DNA from: Marinomonas alcarazii
GTDB taxonomy: Bacteria; Pseudomonadota; Gammaproteobacteria; Pseudomonadales; Marinomonadaceae
Assembly (NCBI RefSeq): GCF_003208215.1
Contig: NZ_QKLW01000009.1
Coordinates: 1 to 64,000 of the forward strand
Direction of reading: 5' to 3'
DNA: 64,000 nt
The notes under the pieces are model-generated. The model saw only the letters and a program-made list of their open reading frames with translations. It did not search any database and was not told where the DNA came from. This document shows positions 10,408 through 19,611 of this stretch, piece by piece; within the stretch, counting starts at the first letter, position 1; each line of letters begins with the position of its first letter. A program made the translations under genes and the position numbers.

Positions 10408-11519
10408 TATAGGCCTCGCTCACGTGTCCAAGGGCGAACTTGCATATCTTCAGTAAGGCTGCTTACTCCAGCGGCAACCACTTGGTCACCGGCATTTAAG
10501 CCTGAAGTAATTTCAATGTTGTTGCCTTGTAATGAACCTACCGTGACGACACGTGGGCTGACTTTCTGAGTCTCTTTGTTGTACACCCAAACGGTGCTGT
10601 TAGACTCGCCTGTCTTGGTATCTTCATGGCGAATGACAGCTTCAACAGGAATAACAACGTATCTGTTCTGTCCTACTAGGCGACTCAAATCAATGTCTAC
10701 GTTTGCAGTCATGCCAGGTAATAGGGTGTGCTTTGAATCTTTATTACGAATCAGACTAAGTGACACATCATAAGCCATGGTGGTTTGGTCTGGGGTCGTA
10801 TTATGTTCTTTGTAAGTGCCTGATAGCTTTTCATCTGGTGCGACATCAACAACGACATTTGGTTGGTAATCTGATTGCGTTGATTTAATGCTGACGACCA
10901 AGCTTTCTGGAACCTGAAATTCTACGTCTAAGTCGTCTATGTTTTGAATGTGCATAATAGGCGCGGCAGCACTAATGTACTGGAAGTTTTCTGTCGCTAC
11001 AGAGGCAATAACACCTTTAAACGGTGCGTAAACTTTGGTGTATTGCAGTTTGTTTTTCGCCGATTGAAGTGCGTTGTTGGCTTGATCCAAGGTCGCTTTT
11101 GTCGAATCGTATTGAGATTGAGTCGTTGCGCCTTGACGTAATAGGTTTTGAATACGTTTGAATTGCGCTTCGGCAAGGCTTTGATTTGCTTGTGCAAGTT
11201 CGACTTCCAGTTTGAAATCTGTTGGGTCAAGTACAGCAAGAAGCTCGCCTTTTTCAACACGTTGTCCGGCAACAACATTAAGCTGCATTAACTGACCACC
11301 GACACGGAAGGCAATGTCTGCTTCTTCACTGGCTTTTAATTCTGCAGGAAAGCGACGAATATTGATGGCATTGCTTTCGGCAATAGAGATCAATTTGACT
11401 GGTCGAATAATGTCTTTTTCGACAACCACTTCATCTTCGCTTGATGAGCAGCCCGCAAGCAGAAGTGAAGCTGCTAGCGTCATACCAATAATCGTATTTA
11501 AACGTTTTTGGGAATTCAT
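10407..11519 (-). CDS. RND efflux periplasmic adaptor (membrane fusion protein)
   Basis: A 370-residue HlyD/AcrA-type adaptor linking the RND permease to an outer-membrane channel. It has a lipoprotein signal peptide with lipobox LLAGC, so it should be anchored to the inner membrane. A split lipoyl/barrel-sandwich domain (VVAGQRVEKGELLAVLDPTD and VYAPFKGVIASV) surrounds an alpha-helical hairpin rich in Gln/Ala. A beta-barrel follows, with PGMTANVDIDL. It is the first gene of the two-gene efflux operon. Confidence 0.93.
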   Translation of the reverse strand: MNSQKRLNTIIGMTLAASLLLAGCSSSEDEVVVEKDIIRPVKLISIAESNAINIRRFPAELKASEEADIAFRVGGQLMQLNVVAGQRVEKGELLAVLDPTDFKLEVELAQANQSLAEAQFKRIQNLLRQGATTQSQYDSTKATLDQANNALQSAKNKLQYTKVYAPFKGVIASVATENFQYISAAAPIMHIQNIDDLDVEFQVPESLVVSIKSTQSDYQPNVVVDVAPDEKLSGTYKEHNTTPDQTTMAYDVSLSLIRNKDSKHTLLPGMTANVDIDLSRLVGQNRYVVIPVEAVIRHEDTKTGESNSTVWVYNKETQKVSPRVVTVGSLQGNNIEITSGLNAGDQVVAAGVSSLTEDMQVRPWTRERGL

Positions 11520-11653
11520 TCATTGCTCCGTAAATATATTGGAAATAGTTAGATGAAAGTATTTTATATCTCTTGTCTTGGGATATGAACATTTAAATAT
11601 ATATTAGAGATATTACTGATAAAGAATATCTTGCTGTAATCGCCTGCATTCGC

Positions 11654-12562
11654 CTATTGCGTTTTTTCAAGTTCCGCTAAAAAAGTTTCTAAAATTAGGT
11701 TTGCACGCGCCCCTTTGCGCGTTATGGCCGAGAATTGTGTTATGTAGTGACACTCTTTTGGCAAGATGGCGCGCATGCGACCGTCTCTAATCCAATGCTC
11801 TGCAACGTGGTCAGGTAAAAAACCTATGTAGCGCCCAGTTAGAATAAGAAAGGCAATTCCTTCACGGTCGGTCGCTGTCGCACTGGCGGTGAGAGGCTGA
11901 TGTTGTGCTTTGATATCTGGAGTTTGTGCATAAGCTGGCAAGACGGCATCATATTCTTTTAATGTGCTTTTCGAAATTGAGCTGTCATCCATATTGTACA
12001 AGGGGTGCGTATCGCTGCAGTAAAGCTTAGATTCCTCTTCATACAAATGATGATAATCCAAGCCACTGAGGATTTTTAAATCTGGCACTATCCCCACGTG
12101 TAAGCGGCCATCTAATACGCCACGCTCTACATCTGTGGGTGGAATCATCCGAATATTAATCGCGACTTGTGGGCCTTTGTCTTTTAGCCCTGCTAATGCT
12201 TGTGTAATGCGTGTGTGGGGCAGGGTGACTAGGTTGTCTGTAATGCCAATGTTAAGTTCGCCTTTTAGGTGTTGATGAAGCGCATTAATATTGGTCCTAA
12301 AGTCTTCAATAGACGATAACAGCTGCAAGGTGTAATCGTAAACTTGGCTGCCTTCATTGGTCAGAGAAAAACCGGATCTTCCCCGTTGGCATAAGCGAAA
12401 GCCCAAGCGTGTTTCTAAATCTGATATTGCGATGCTGATGGCCGCTCGGCTGATATTAAGCTCAACTTCTGCAGCAGAGAAACCGCCACATTCCACCACT
12501 GTACGGTAGATGCGTAATATGCGAAGGTCGGCATCGCTGACCTGACTTTGAAATTTATTCAT
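11654..12562 (-). CDS. LysR-family regulator divergent from mmsA
   Basis: A 302-residue LysR regulator with its HTH at residues about 14-70 (RTVVECGGFSAAEVELNISRA, then AISIAISDLETRLGF) and a C-terminal effector-binding domain. It is transcribed away from mmsA with a 161-bp shared intergenic region, the classic layout for a LysR protein controlling the divergent gene. Regulation of mmsA is inferred from position only. The AT-rich stretch near 12610-12680 is where its operator would be expected. Confidence 0.88.
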   Translation of the reverse strand: MNKFQSQVSDADLRILRIYRTVVECGGFSAAEVELNISRAAISIAISDLETRLGFRLCQRGRSGFSLTNEGSQVYDYTLQLLSSIEDFRTNINALHQHLKGELNIGITDNLVTLPHTRITQALAGLKDKGPQVAINIRMIPPTDVERGVLDGRLHVGIVPDLKILSGLDYHHLYEEESKLYCSDTHPLYNMDDSSISKSTLKEYDAVLPAYAQTPDIKAQHQPLTASATATDREGIAFLILTGRYIGFLPDHVAEHWIRDGRMRAILPKECHYITQFSAITRKGARANLILETFLAELEKTQ

Positions 12563-12723
12563 CCCTTTACCTTCTGTAAGTCGTTATGAAGCTTGGTTCG
12601 TAATGCGTCAGCAACTTTGTTAACTAATAACTTAAGTAAGCGTTAATAGATTGGAGTTTTTGTAATCTATTCCCCTTGGCATAGTAGTGTCAACAGACAA
12701 CATTTTGAATTTGCGGAGCCTAC

Positions 12724-14214
12724 ATGGACATCATTGGACACTTAATCGACGGTAAACATTCACAACAAGCTGAACGTACTCAAGACGTGTTTAATCCGGC
12801 GACAGGTAAGGTCGCCAAAAAGGTCGCCATTGCTTCTCGCGAAACAGTGGAAGAAGCCATTGCAGCGGCGCAAGCGGCCTACCCAGAATGGCGAAACACT
12901 CCGCCATTAAAGCGTGCTCGAGTCATGTTCAATTACAAAATGTTGTTGGAAAAACATGCGGATAAGATTTGTGAATTAATTGGTGCCGAGCACGGAAAAA
13001 TTTGCCATGACGCTGCAGGGGAATTGCAACGTGGTATCGAAAATGTGGAATACGCGTGTGGTGCACCAGAATTGCTAAAAGGTGAATACAGCAAAAATGT
13101 CGGCCCAAATATCGATTCTTGGAGCGAATTTCAACCATTAGGTGTGGTGGCAGGCATTACGCCATTTAACTTTCCAGCCATGGTGCCTTTATGGATGTTT
13201 CCTATGGCCATTGTGTGTGGCAATACCTTTGTTTTGAAACCTTCAGAACGTGATCCAAGTACCGCGTTATTTATTGCGGACTTGTTACATGAAGCGGGCT
13301 TACCAGCTGGCGTATTTAACGTCGTTAATGGCGATAAAGTGGCGGTAGATACTCTGTTAGAAGACAAGCGAGTGAAAGCCGTAAGCTTTGTAGGTTCAAC
13401 GCCCATTGCGGAATACATTTACAGTAAAGCCAGTGCCAATGGTAAACGTTGCCAAGCTCTAGGCGGAGCAAAAAATCACGCGATTGTCATGCCTGATGCA
13501 GATATGGATAACGTGGTTAGCCAGTTACTTGGCGCGGCATTTGGTTCCTCTGGTGAGCGTTGTATGGCCTTGTCCGTTGCAGTGGCCGTTGGTAAAGCGG
13601 CAGGTGATGCTTTGGTCAGCAAAATGGCTGACGCTATGAAGCCGCTCAAAGTAGGGGAGTGTTCTGATAAAAATAATGACTTTGGCCCTGTTATAACTAA
13701 GGAGCATAAAGACAAAGTCGTTGGCTTTATTGACAGTGCAGAATCCCAAGGAGCGACTGTTGTGGTGGATGGGCGTCATCCACAGGTCGCGGGTTATGAG
13801 GATGGCTTCTTTGTTGGGGCGACATTGATTGATGGCGTGACTAAAGAGATGGAAAGCTATCAGCAAGAGATTTTTGGTCCAGTGCTTCAAGTGGTGCGTG
13901 TCGATACCATGGAAGAAGCCATGACTTTGATTAACGACCATGAATACGGCAACGGTACTTGTATTTTTACTCGCGATGGAGAAGCGGCGCGTTATTTCTC
14001 TGATCATATAGAGGTTGGCATGGTCGGCATCAATGTGCCTTTGCCCGTTCCTGTGGCCTACCATAGTTTTGGTGGTTGGAAGCGCTCTTTGTTTGGGGAT
14101 TTGCATGCCTATGGTCCAGATGCTGTGCGCTTTTACACGAAACGCAAAACAATCACTCAGCGCTGGCCTTCGGCGGGCGTTCGTGAAGGAAAGAGTTTTT
14201 CTTTTCCTTCTTAA
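12724..14214 (+). CDS. mmsA: CoA-acylating methylmalonate-semialdehyde dehydrogenase
   Basis: A 496-residue aldehyde dehydrogenase of the MmsA (IolA/MmsA) family. It oxidises (methyl)malonate semialdehyde with NAD+ and CoA to propionyl-CoA or acetyl-CoA with loss of CO2. Family marks are GVVAGITPFNFPAMVPLWMFP, the Rossmann VGSTPIAEYIY, and the catalytic Cys280 in SGERCMALSVAVAVG. The Glu-loop region reads ALGGAKNHAIVMPD, as in CoA-acylating members that lack the usual general-base Glu. It is a single gene with a GGAG site. It may serve valine, beta-alanine or DMSP-derived malonate semialdehyde catabolism, but no other pathway gene is adjacent. Confidence 0.92.
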   Translation: MDIIGHLIDGKHSQQAERTQDVFNPATGKVAKKVAIASRETVEEAIAAAQAAYPEWRNTPPLKRARVMFNYKMLLEKHADKICELIGAEHGKICHDAAGELQRGIENVEYACGAPELLKGEYSKNVGPNIDSWSEFQPLGVVAGITPFNFPAMVPLWMFPMAIVCGNTFVLKPSERDPSTALFIADLLHEAGLPAGVFNVVNGDKVAVDTLLEDKRVKAVSFVGSTPIAEYIYSKASANGKRCQALGGAKNHAIVMPDADMDNVVSQLLGAAFGSSGERCMALSVAVAVGKAAGDALVSKMADAMKPLKVGECSDKNNDFGPVITKEHKDKVVGFIDSAESQGATVVVDGRHPQVAGYEDGFFVGATLIDGVTKEMESYQQEIFGPVLQVVRVDTMEEAMTLINDHEYGNGTCIFTRDGEAARYFSDHIEVGMVGINVPLPVPVAYHSFGGWKRSLFGDLHAYGPDAVRFYTKRKTITQRWPSAGVREGKSFSFPS

Positions 14215-14287
14215 AATGAAGGGATAAGTGTTTTTGATGTGTCCCAAGCGTTTCTATTTGGTGGTTGTCCTCTTTTAGAAATGTTTT

Positions 14288-15352
14288 TTAATGGCCGCTT
14301 ACAACTTGGTAGCGGCCATTTTTTTTCGCTTGATAAAGCGAGTCGTCAACACGTTTTATCGCTTGTTCGAGTGATTCATTGGTTTTAACCTGAATGAGGC
14401 CGAAACTGCAGCTAATGATCTGCTGCCATTCCTCCAGTGAAACATGATTGGGTAGGTCTTTGCAGATCGCCTCAATGCGTTGCTGTATCTCAGGCAGTTC
14501 GACATCGGGAAGAATGAACAGAAATTCTTCACCACCCCAACGACTTGATATATCTGCTTTGCGCATGGATTGCGATAAATAGCCTGATATTTTCACCAGT
14601 ACTTCGTCGCCTTTATTGTGACCGAGCTCATCGTTGACCTGCTTGAAATTATCGACATCTACTAAGCTGATACAAAATGGTGTGCCATTGCTGCTTTGTT
14701 GTTGCATATAAAAGGTCAGTGCTTCAATCGCAAAACGCCGATTAAAGAGCTTGGTTAGTTCATCTTTTTCAGCGAGTTTGACCATCAATTCATATTGGCT
14801 CATGTACGTTGCACGTGTCAGAGCGGCAGCCACAATAAAGGGAATGCTTGCACAAGTGACATTCATTATAAAGAGTACGGAAGAGAGGCTGGTGACCGTA
14901 TCTTGCTGGGATGGGTAATATAATACGAGTAGTGCAAAGGTGGTCATATGGAACAAGGCAATGGCGCTAGACCATGTGATTTTGAGACAAGGGGTTGTCA
15001 TTATTAGCAATGTCATAGGCCATAAATAATACTGAAAGCCAGCTTCTGCACCGAGTATGCTGGTGGCGAAAAACGCATGAACGGATACTTCGGCGCTCAT
15101 GATTAAAATAGAAATATTATGTTGCTTTAATCGGTTTAGCCTTACTGTTAGCAGCCATGCCCCTAAAGACAAGACATTGAGCCAAGCAAGTGTGGTTTGG
15201 TCGAGATAAAGAAATAAGAAAATGAAAGCAAAGTGAGCAATGGAACCCGCTGCTGACGCGATATTTAAAATCCGAGAGGTTTGCTCCAGACTGTTGGATA
15301 CATGGTTTGAAGTAAAAGGGTGCTGGTGCTTTAATTGACTATTGTTCGCCAC
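14288..15352 (-). CDS. Membrane-bound diguanylate cyclase (GGDEF)
   Basis: Makes cyclic di-GMP from two GTP at the inner membrane. It is 354 residues long. About six hydrophobic segments fill residues 30-185, followed by a C-terminal GGDEF domain. The active-site motif is GGEEF (SSRWGGEEFLFILPD). The domain start DELTKLFNRRFAIEAL and the metal-binding segment ISLVDVDNFKQVNDELGHNKGDE are intact, so it should be catalytically active. I see no RxxD inhibitory site directly before GGEEF. The start is a GTG with a weak ribosome site. No EAL domain is present. The transmembrane sensor module is not one I can name. Confidence 0.9.
   Translation of the reverse strand: MANNSQLKHQHPFTSNHVSNSLEQTSRILNIASAAGSIAHFAFIFLFLYLDQTTLAWLNVLSLGAWLLTVRLNRLKQHNISILIMSAEVSVHAFFATSILGAEAGFQYYLWPMTLLIMTTPCLKITWSSAIALFHMTTFALLVLYYPSQQDTVTSLSSVLFIMNVTCASIPFIVAAALTRATYMSQYELMVKLAEKDELTKLFNRRFAIEALTFYMQQQSSNGTPFCISLVDVDNFKQVNDELGHNKGDEVLVKISGYLSQSMRKADISSRWGGEEFLFILPDVELPEIQQRIEAICKDLPNHVSLEEWQQIISCSFGLIQVKTNESLEQAIKRVDDSLYQAKKNGRYQVVSGH
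14290..14326 (+). terminator. mmsA terminator overlapping the end of the GGDEF gene
   Basis: A 10-bp inverted repeat, AATGGCCGCT/AGCGGCCATT, with an 11-nt loop and a run of eight T on the plus strand, placed 76 bp after mmsA. The convergent diguanylate cyclase gene ends at 14288, so its last dozen codons are encoded inside this hairpin. Confidence 0.82.
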
Positions 15353-15472
15353 GACGGTTGCAATCCTTTACAAGTTTAGTTGACTATAGATAGGTGTTTT
15401 TCCTTATACTTTTAGAAACATAAAAAGCGTTTCTACTGGACTACTAACTTTTTCTACATTACTGGGCCGCAT

Positions 15473-16090
15473 ATGGAAAAAAAGAAATGCAATCTTGTTG
15501 TGTTATCAAGATTCTCATATCTATTTATAGCTGTATTTTTAACTGCTTGTGCAGAAACGGCGATAAATAAAAAAATAGATAACACCATAGTTGACGATTT
15601 GACCATGGAAGTAAAAGAAAATACGGTTTTTTTATCAGGTGTCTTAGGTAGCGATCTGGTTCAGCAGTTGAGTGAGATGGTGCGTAATAACCCTAATGTC
15701 ACGGATATGGTGTTAGTCGATGTCCCAGGCTCTGTTGATCAACAGGCGACTATGGAAGGCGCACGTCTTATTCGCCGACTTGGATTGAATACTCATATTG
15801 CTTCGACAGGTTATGTGCTTTCTGGTGGTGTGGATCTGTTTTTAGGCGGCGTAAAACGAAGCATAGGTGCAGGAGCAGGCGTTGGTGTTCACGCTTGGTC
15901 GGATGGTACAAAAGTAAAAGCGGCCAATTTAAATGAAGCAGATCCGATTCATGCGACCTATGTGAATTTTTATTTGGAGATGGGAGTGCCAGAGCGCTTC
16001 TATTGGTTCTCATTGGATGCGGCACCAGCTGACAGGGTGTACTTTTTGTCACCCGAAGAAGTGTATGATTTTGATTTGGCGACAGAGTAG
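15473..16090 (+). CDS. ClpP/crotonase-fold lipoprotein (COG3904-like)
   Basis: A 205-residue exported protein with a hydrophobic leader and lipobox FLTAC (Cys26), so it is probably a lipoprotein. The mature part resembles the periplasmic ClpP-like family. It has a strand reading MVLVDVPGSVDQQATMEG, a segment HIASTGYVLSGGVDLFLGG with a possible nucleophile Ser, and a glycine-rich SIGAGAGVGVHAW segment carrying a His. The order Ser then His is compatible with the fold. The spacing suggests the usual CASAC-type elbow is altered, so activity is uncertain. It is alone between a divergent cyclase gene and a DUF1289 gene. Confidence 0.65.
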   Translation: MEKKKCNLVVLSRFSYLFIAVFLTACAETAINKKIDNTIVDDLTMEVKENTVFLSGVLGSDLVQQLSEMVRNNPNVTDMVLVDVPGSVDQQATMEGARLIRRLGLNTHIASTGYVLSGGVDLFLGGVKRSIGAGAGVGVHAWSDGTKVKAANLNEADPIHATYVNFYLEMGVPERFYWFSLDAAPADRVYFLSPEEVYDFDLATE

Positions 16091-16124
16091 CGTCGCCTTA
16101 TATTGACGTTCGCGGGAGGGCATT

Positions 16125-16409
16125 ATGGAGCAAATAGAACTGTTCGCCATAGAAAGCCCTTGTCGAGGCGTGTGCGAAAATAGCAAAAAGGGGTTCTGCA
16201 AAGGCTGTTTACGCAGTCGAGAAGAGCGATATCATTGGTTCTCTCTTTCCAATGAAGAACGTCATCGCGTATTGGATTTATGTCAGCAACGCCGAGCGCG
16301 TCTAATAAAGGCACGCCAAGAACGATTAGAAGCGGATTCTGCCAAGGCGCTTCCCTATGGGATGGAAGATGAACCTATGGCAGATCTGTTTACATTAACG
16401 AACGACTAA
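16125..16409 (+). CDS. DUF1289 cysteine-rich protein
   Basis: A 94-residue protein with the DUF1289 signature near its N-terminus: SPCRGVC followed by GFCKGCLRSREE and WFSLSNEERHRVL. The four cysteines in two CxxxC/CxxC pairs suggest metal or Fe-S binding. Its biological role is unknown. The ATG has a GGGAGG site. Gene order is the ClpP-like lipoprotein gene, then this, convergent with radA. Confidence 0.85.
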   Translation: MEQIELFAIESPCRGVCENSKKGFCKGCLRSREERYHWFSLSNEERHRVLDLCQQRRARLIKARQERLEADSAKALPYGMEDEPMADLFTLTND

Positions 16410-16436
16410 TTTTAACCTTGTACAGCAATGGCTACG

Positions 16437-17825
16437 TTAGTTTTCAAATATCGCGTCTAGCGCTTCAGATAAACGTTCAACTCCGATGACTTTCATGCCT
16501 TCAATCGGTTTTTTCGGGCAATTAGCTTTTGGCACCACGGCTCTAGTGAACCCATGTTTCGCGGCTTCACTAATGCGTTCTTGGCCAGATGGCACAGGTC
16601 GAATTTCTCCTGACAAACCCACTTCACCCAGTACGACCAAATCATGGGGCAAGATTTTATCGCGGAAGCTAGAAACAACGGCTGCGATAGCGGCGAGATC
16701 GGCACTGGTTTCCAGTACTTTGACACCACCCACTACGTTTAAGTAGACATCTTGGTCTGATGTGAGTAATCCACCGTGTTTGTGTAAGACCGCCAATAAC
16801 ATAGCAAGGCGATTATGATCAAAACCTACTGTGACACGTCTTGGGTTGCCTAAAGCCGAATCATCCACCAAAGCTTGAAGTTCGACCAACAAGGGGCGAG
16901 TGCCTTCCCAAACCACCATAACAAGGCTGCCAGCGGCAGGGTGGTTACTGCGGTTCAAGAAAATAGAGCTTGGGTTTTTCACCTCTTTTAGGCCATTTTC
17001 TAACATGGCAAAAACGCCTAGCTCATTGATCGCGCCAAAGCGGTTTTTCATGCCGCGAAGGGTACGAAAGCGCGAGTCTTCCGAGCCTTCTAATAGAACC
17101 GAGCAATCTACCATGTGCTCCAGTACTTTGGGGCCTGCCAAAGAGCCGTCTTTGGTCACGTGACCGACAAGCAAAACAGCCGTTTGAGTTTGTTTGGCGA
17201 AGCGCGTTAAAACAGCGGCACTTTCTCGTACTTGTGACACGCTACCTGGGGCGGATTCTACGCCATCTAGATGCATCACTTGGATCGAGTCGATCACCAT
17301 GACTCTGGGTTTCACTTGCTGAGCGATGGTTAAAATCGCTTCCACATTGGTTTCCGACAGCATTTTGAGGTTTTGTGTCGGTAACCCAAGACGTTGTGCT
17401 CGCATGGCAACTTGCTGAAGGGATTCTTCACCTGTCACGTATAAGGCACTTTGTTGCTGCGCTAGCCAACACATGGTTTGCAGTAATAAGGTACTTTTAC
17501 CGGCTCCTGGGTGGCCACCAATGAGCACGACACCTCCAGGAACCAAGCCACCGCCTAATACTCGGTCGAATTCGTTTGCGCCAGAGCTAAAGCGTGGCAC
17601 ATCGCCTAAGTCAACGTCAGATAAATTCTGAATACCTGTCACAGCGCCGGCGTAGCCTTGATAGCGCGGATCTTGGCTAGCGGAAACGCGAGCGGAAGTT
17701 TTTCCAGAGGTAAGACGTATTTCAGATAGGGAGTTCCATGCGCTGCAGGCTTGGCATTGTCCTTGCCATTTTGCGTAGTCGGCTCCGCATTCATTGCATA
17801 CAAAAGCGGTTTTTGCTTTGGCCAT
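16437..17825 (-). CDS. radA: DNA repair protein RadA
   Basis: A RecA-like hexameric helicase that drives branch migration in recombination. It has 462 residues. The N-terminal C4 zinc finger is CNECGADYAKWQGQCQAC. The RecA-type core has Walker A (GGHPGAGKST), Walker B (VMVIDSIQ) and the RadA-specific KNRFG motif (MKNRFGAINELGVF). A C-terminal Lon-like domain follows (DLVVLGEVGLSGEIRPV). All hallmark motifs are intact. Confidence 0.98.
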   Translation of the reverse strand: MAKAKTAFVCNECGADYAKWQGQCQACSAWNSLSEIRLTSGKTSARVSASQDPRYQGYAGAVTGIQNLSDVDLGDVPRFSSGANEFDRVLGGGLVPGGVVLIGGHPGAGKSTLLLQTMCWLAQQQSALYVTGEESLQQVAMRAQRLGLPTQNLKMLSETNVEAILTIAQQVKPRVMVIDSIQVMHLDGVESAPGSVSQVRESAAVLTRFAKQTQTAVLLVGHVTKDGSLAGPKVLEHMVDCSVLLEGSEDSRFRTLRGMKNRFGAINELGVFAMLENGLKEVKNPSSIFLNRSNHPAAGSLVMVVWEGTRPLLVELQALVDDSALGNPRRVTVGFDHNRLAMLLAVLHKHGGLLTSDQDVYLNVVGGVKVLETSADLAAIAAVVSSFRDKILPHDLVVLGEVGLSGEIRPVPSGQERISEAAKHGFTRAVVPKANCPKKPIEGMKVIGVERLSEALDAIFEN

Positions 17826-17900
17826 GATAGTCTCTTGTGTTCTTTTAATGATGAATTAAAGGCTTGCGATAACGTCCATGTTATCGCTGGGTTGTGCTTT

Positions 17901-19433
17901 TTAGTGCTGTTTTTTCCAGTTTACGGAATAAAGATCCGTGCGGCGGTCTTTTAAGTTGTTTACTGAGCCTTCGCTGCGAGTCAATTTCAGCTTATCCAAG
18001 TCCAAATCAGAGAACATAATCATTTCTGTGTTTGGTGTGGTTTCCGCCATAACGGCATCGTGAGGATAAGAGAAGTCAGAAGGCGAAAATACCGAACTTT
18101 GTGCGTATTGAATATCTAAGTTTTCCACCTGCGGAAGGTTGCCACAGCTTCCACAGATAACGACGTAACATTCGTTTTCTATCGCGCGGGCTTGGGCACA
18201 ACGACGCACACGCAAGTAACCGTTTTTGGTGTCGGTCCAGAATGGCACAAACAAAATGTCCATGTCTTGCTCCGCCAATAGACGACCCAATTCAGGGAAT
18301 TCTACGTCATAACAAATGAGTATGCCCACGCGACCAGCATCAGTATTAAAGACGCGTAGGTCGTTACCACCTTGGATAACCCAGTCACGACGCTCGTGCG
18401 GTGTAATGTGGATTTTCTTTTGCTCTTCTACGGTACCGTCACGGCGACATAAGTAGCTGACGTTATAAACAATTTCATCTTCAATGACAGGCATGGAGCC
18501 TGTGATGACATTGATGTTGTAACTGACCGCAAACTGCGACATTTCATTGATAAAGCGTTCTGTGAAGCTAGCCAAAAAACGAATGGCTTCGGTCTGATTG
18601 CTTTGGTCTGGGCTAAGCCCAATCAATGGTGCATTGAAGAATTCTGGGAAGAGAACAAAGTCACTCTTGTAGTCTGAAACGGCATCTATGAAGTATTCAA
18701 CCTGCTTCAACAGCTCGTCAACGCTTTCTACTTCACGCATTTGCCATTGAATCGCACCGATACGCACTTGGGTTTTGCGTGAACGAATCACGTTGGTGTC
18801 TGGTTCAAAGAAGATGTTTTTCCATTCCAATAGCGTTGCATAGCCTTGAGACTTTTCATCTTCTGGCATGTAGCGTTTTAACAAACGAGTGACTTGGAAA
18901 TCGTTTGATAGCTGGAAGGTTAAAATAGGGTCGTAAATTTTACGTTCGCGTACCGCTTCTAAGTATTCCGCCGCGCTCATTTCGTGAGCGTGTTCGTGAT
19001 AGTTAGGGATACGACCACCCGCTAAAATGGCACGTAAGTTATGCTGGCGGCAGAGGTCTTTCCTGGCTTCGTACAAGCGACGACCAAGACGGTAGCCTCG
19101 ATATTCAGGCGCAATTAACGCATCCAAACCATACATGGCATCGCCACGAGAATCGTTTAGCACGTTCTCTTTTTGGTCGATAAGGTCGTCATAAGTATGT
19201 GGGTTACTAAAACGCTGATAGCTCACTTGAACCGACAGTGCTAAGCCGACAATTTTTCCGTGGTCTTCTAAACAGATCTGACCTTCAGGAAAATCTTTGA
19301 TGAGTTTGTGAATCGTATGCTTTGGCCAAGAGCCACCAATATCGTGATAGACCTTATCCATCAATACTTTGATTTCGTCATAATCATCTTTGGTGATATT
19401 ACGAATGGTTAAATGTAAGTCGTCGTGCTGCAT
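17901..19433 (-). CDS. GNAT acetyltransferase fused to carbon-nitrogen hydrolase
   Basis: A 510-residue two-domain protein. Residues about 5-200 form a GNAT domain with acetyl-CoA-binding LIAPEYRGYRLGRRLYEAR. Residues about 225-500 form a nitrilase-superfamily amidohydrolase with the Glu-Lys-Cys triad in FPEFF, EEQKKIHITPHE and LICYDVEFPE. The fusion is known as a stand-alone architecture in proteobacteria; its substrate is not established. I chose the ATG at 19433, preceded by GAGG five bases upstream, over the TTG 15 bp earlier. It lies beside glnK-amtB but is separated from amtB by a terminator, so shared nitrogen control is unproven. Confidence 0.92.
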   Translation of the reverse strand: MQHDDLHLTIRNITKDDYDEIKVLMDKVYHDIGGSWPKHTIHKLIKDFPEGQICLEDHGKIVGLALSVQVSYQRFSNPHTYDDLIDQKENVLNDSRGDAMYGLDALIAPEYRGYRLGRRLYEARKDLCRQHNLRAILAGGRIPNYHEHAHEMSAAEYLEAVRERKIYDPILTFQLSNDFQVTRLLKRYMPEDEKSQGYATLLEWKNIFFEPDTNVIRSRKTQVRIGAIQWQMREVESVDELLKQVEYFIDAVSDYKSDFVLFPEFFNAPLIGLSPDQSNQTEAIRFLASFTERFINEMSQFAVSYNINVITGSMPVIEDEIVYNVSYLCRRDGTVEEQKKIHITPHERRDWVIQGGNDLRVFNTDAGRVGILICYDVEFPELGRLLAEQDMDILFVPFWTDTKNGYLRVRRCAQARAIENECYVVICGSCGNLPQVENLDIQYAQSSVFSPSDFSYPHDAVMAETTPNTEMIMFSDLDLDKLKLTRSEGSVNNLKDRRTDLYSVNWKKQH

Positions 19434-19551
19434 GTTGGCCTCTATCAATCGATCTTATGTATTGCTCATGATAACGCGTATTTGTGTAAGGAGGTAAGGG
19501 ATCAGTGCCTTATAAAAGGGGATATCGTTTGTTCAATAAGGATATAAAAAG

Positions 19552-19577
19552 AAAACCCCCGCCAAGGCGAGGGTTTT
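19552..19577 (-). terminator. Terminator after amtB
   Basis: Inverted repeat AAAACCCCCGCC/GGCGAGGGTTTT with a 2-nt loop and one mismatch, 35 bp beyond the amtB stop codon. On the minus strand it ends in TTTTCTTTTT. Confidence 0.85.
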
Positions 19578-19611
19578 GATATTTCAAACAATTTGGTTTT
19601 TAGCAGAGTGA

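Noticed and set aside
12724-14214. mmsA as part of a DMSP-degradation (ddd) cluster
   Set aside because: No dddD, dddT, dddB or dddA-like gene is adjacent; only the dehydrogenase is present.
13525-14247. 240-codon minus-strand frame inside mmsA
   Set aside because: It is antisense to a clearly intact dehydrogenase and has no domain features.
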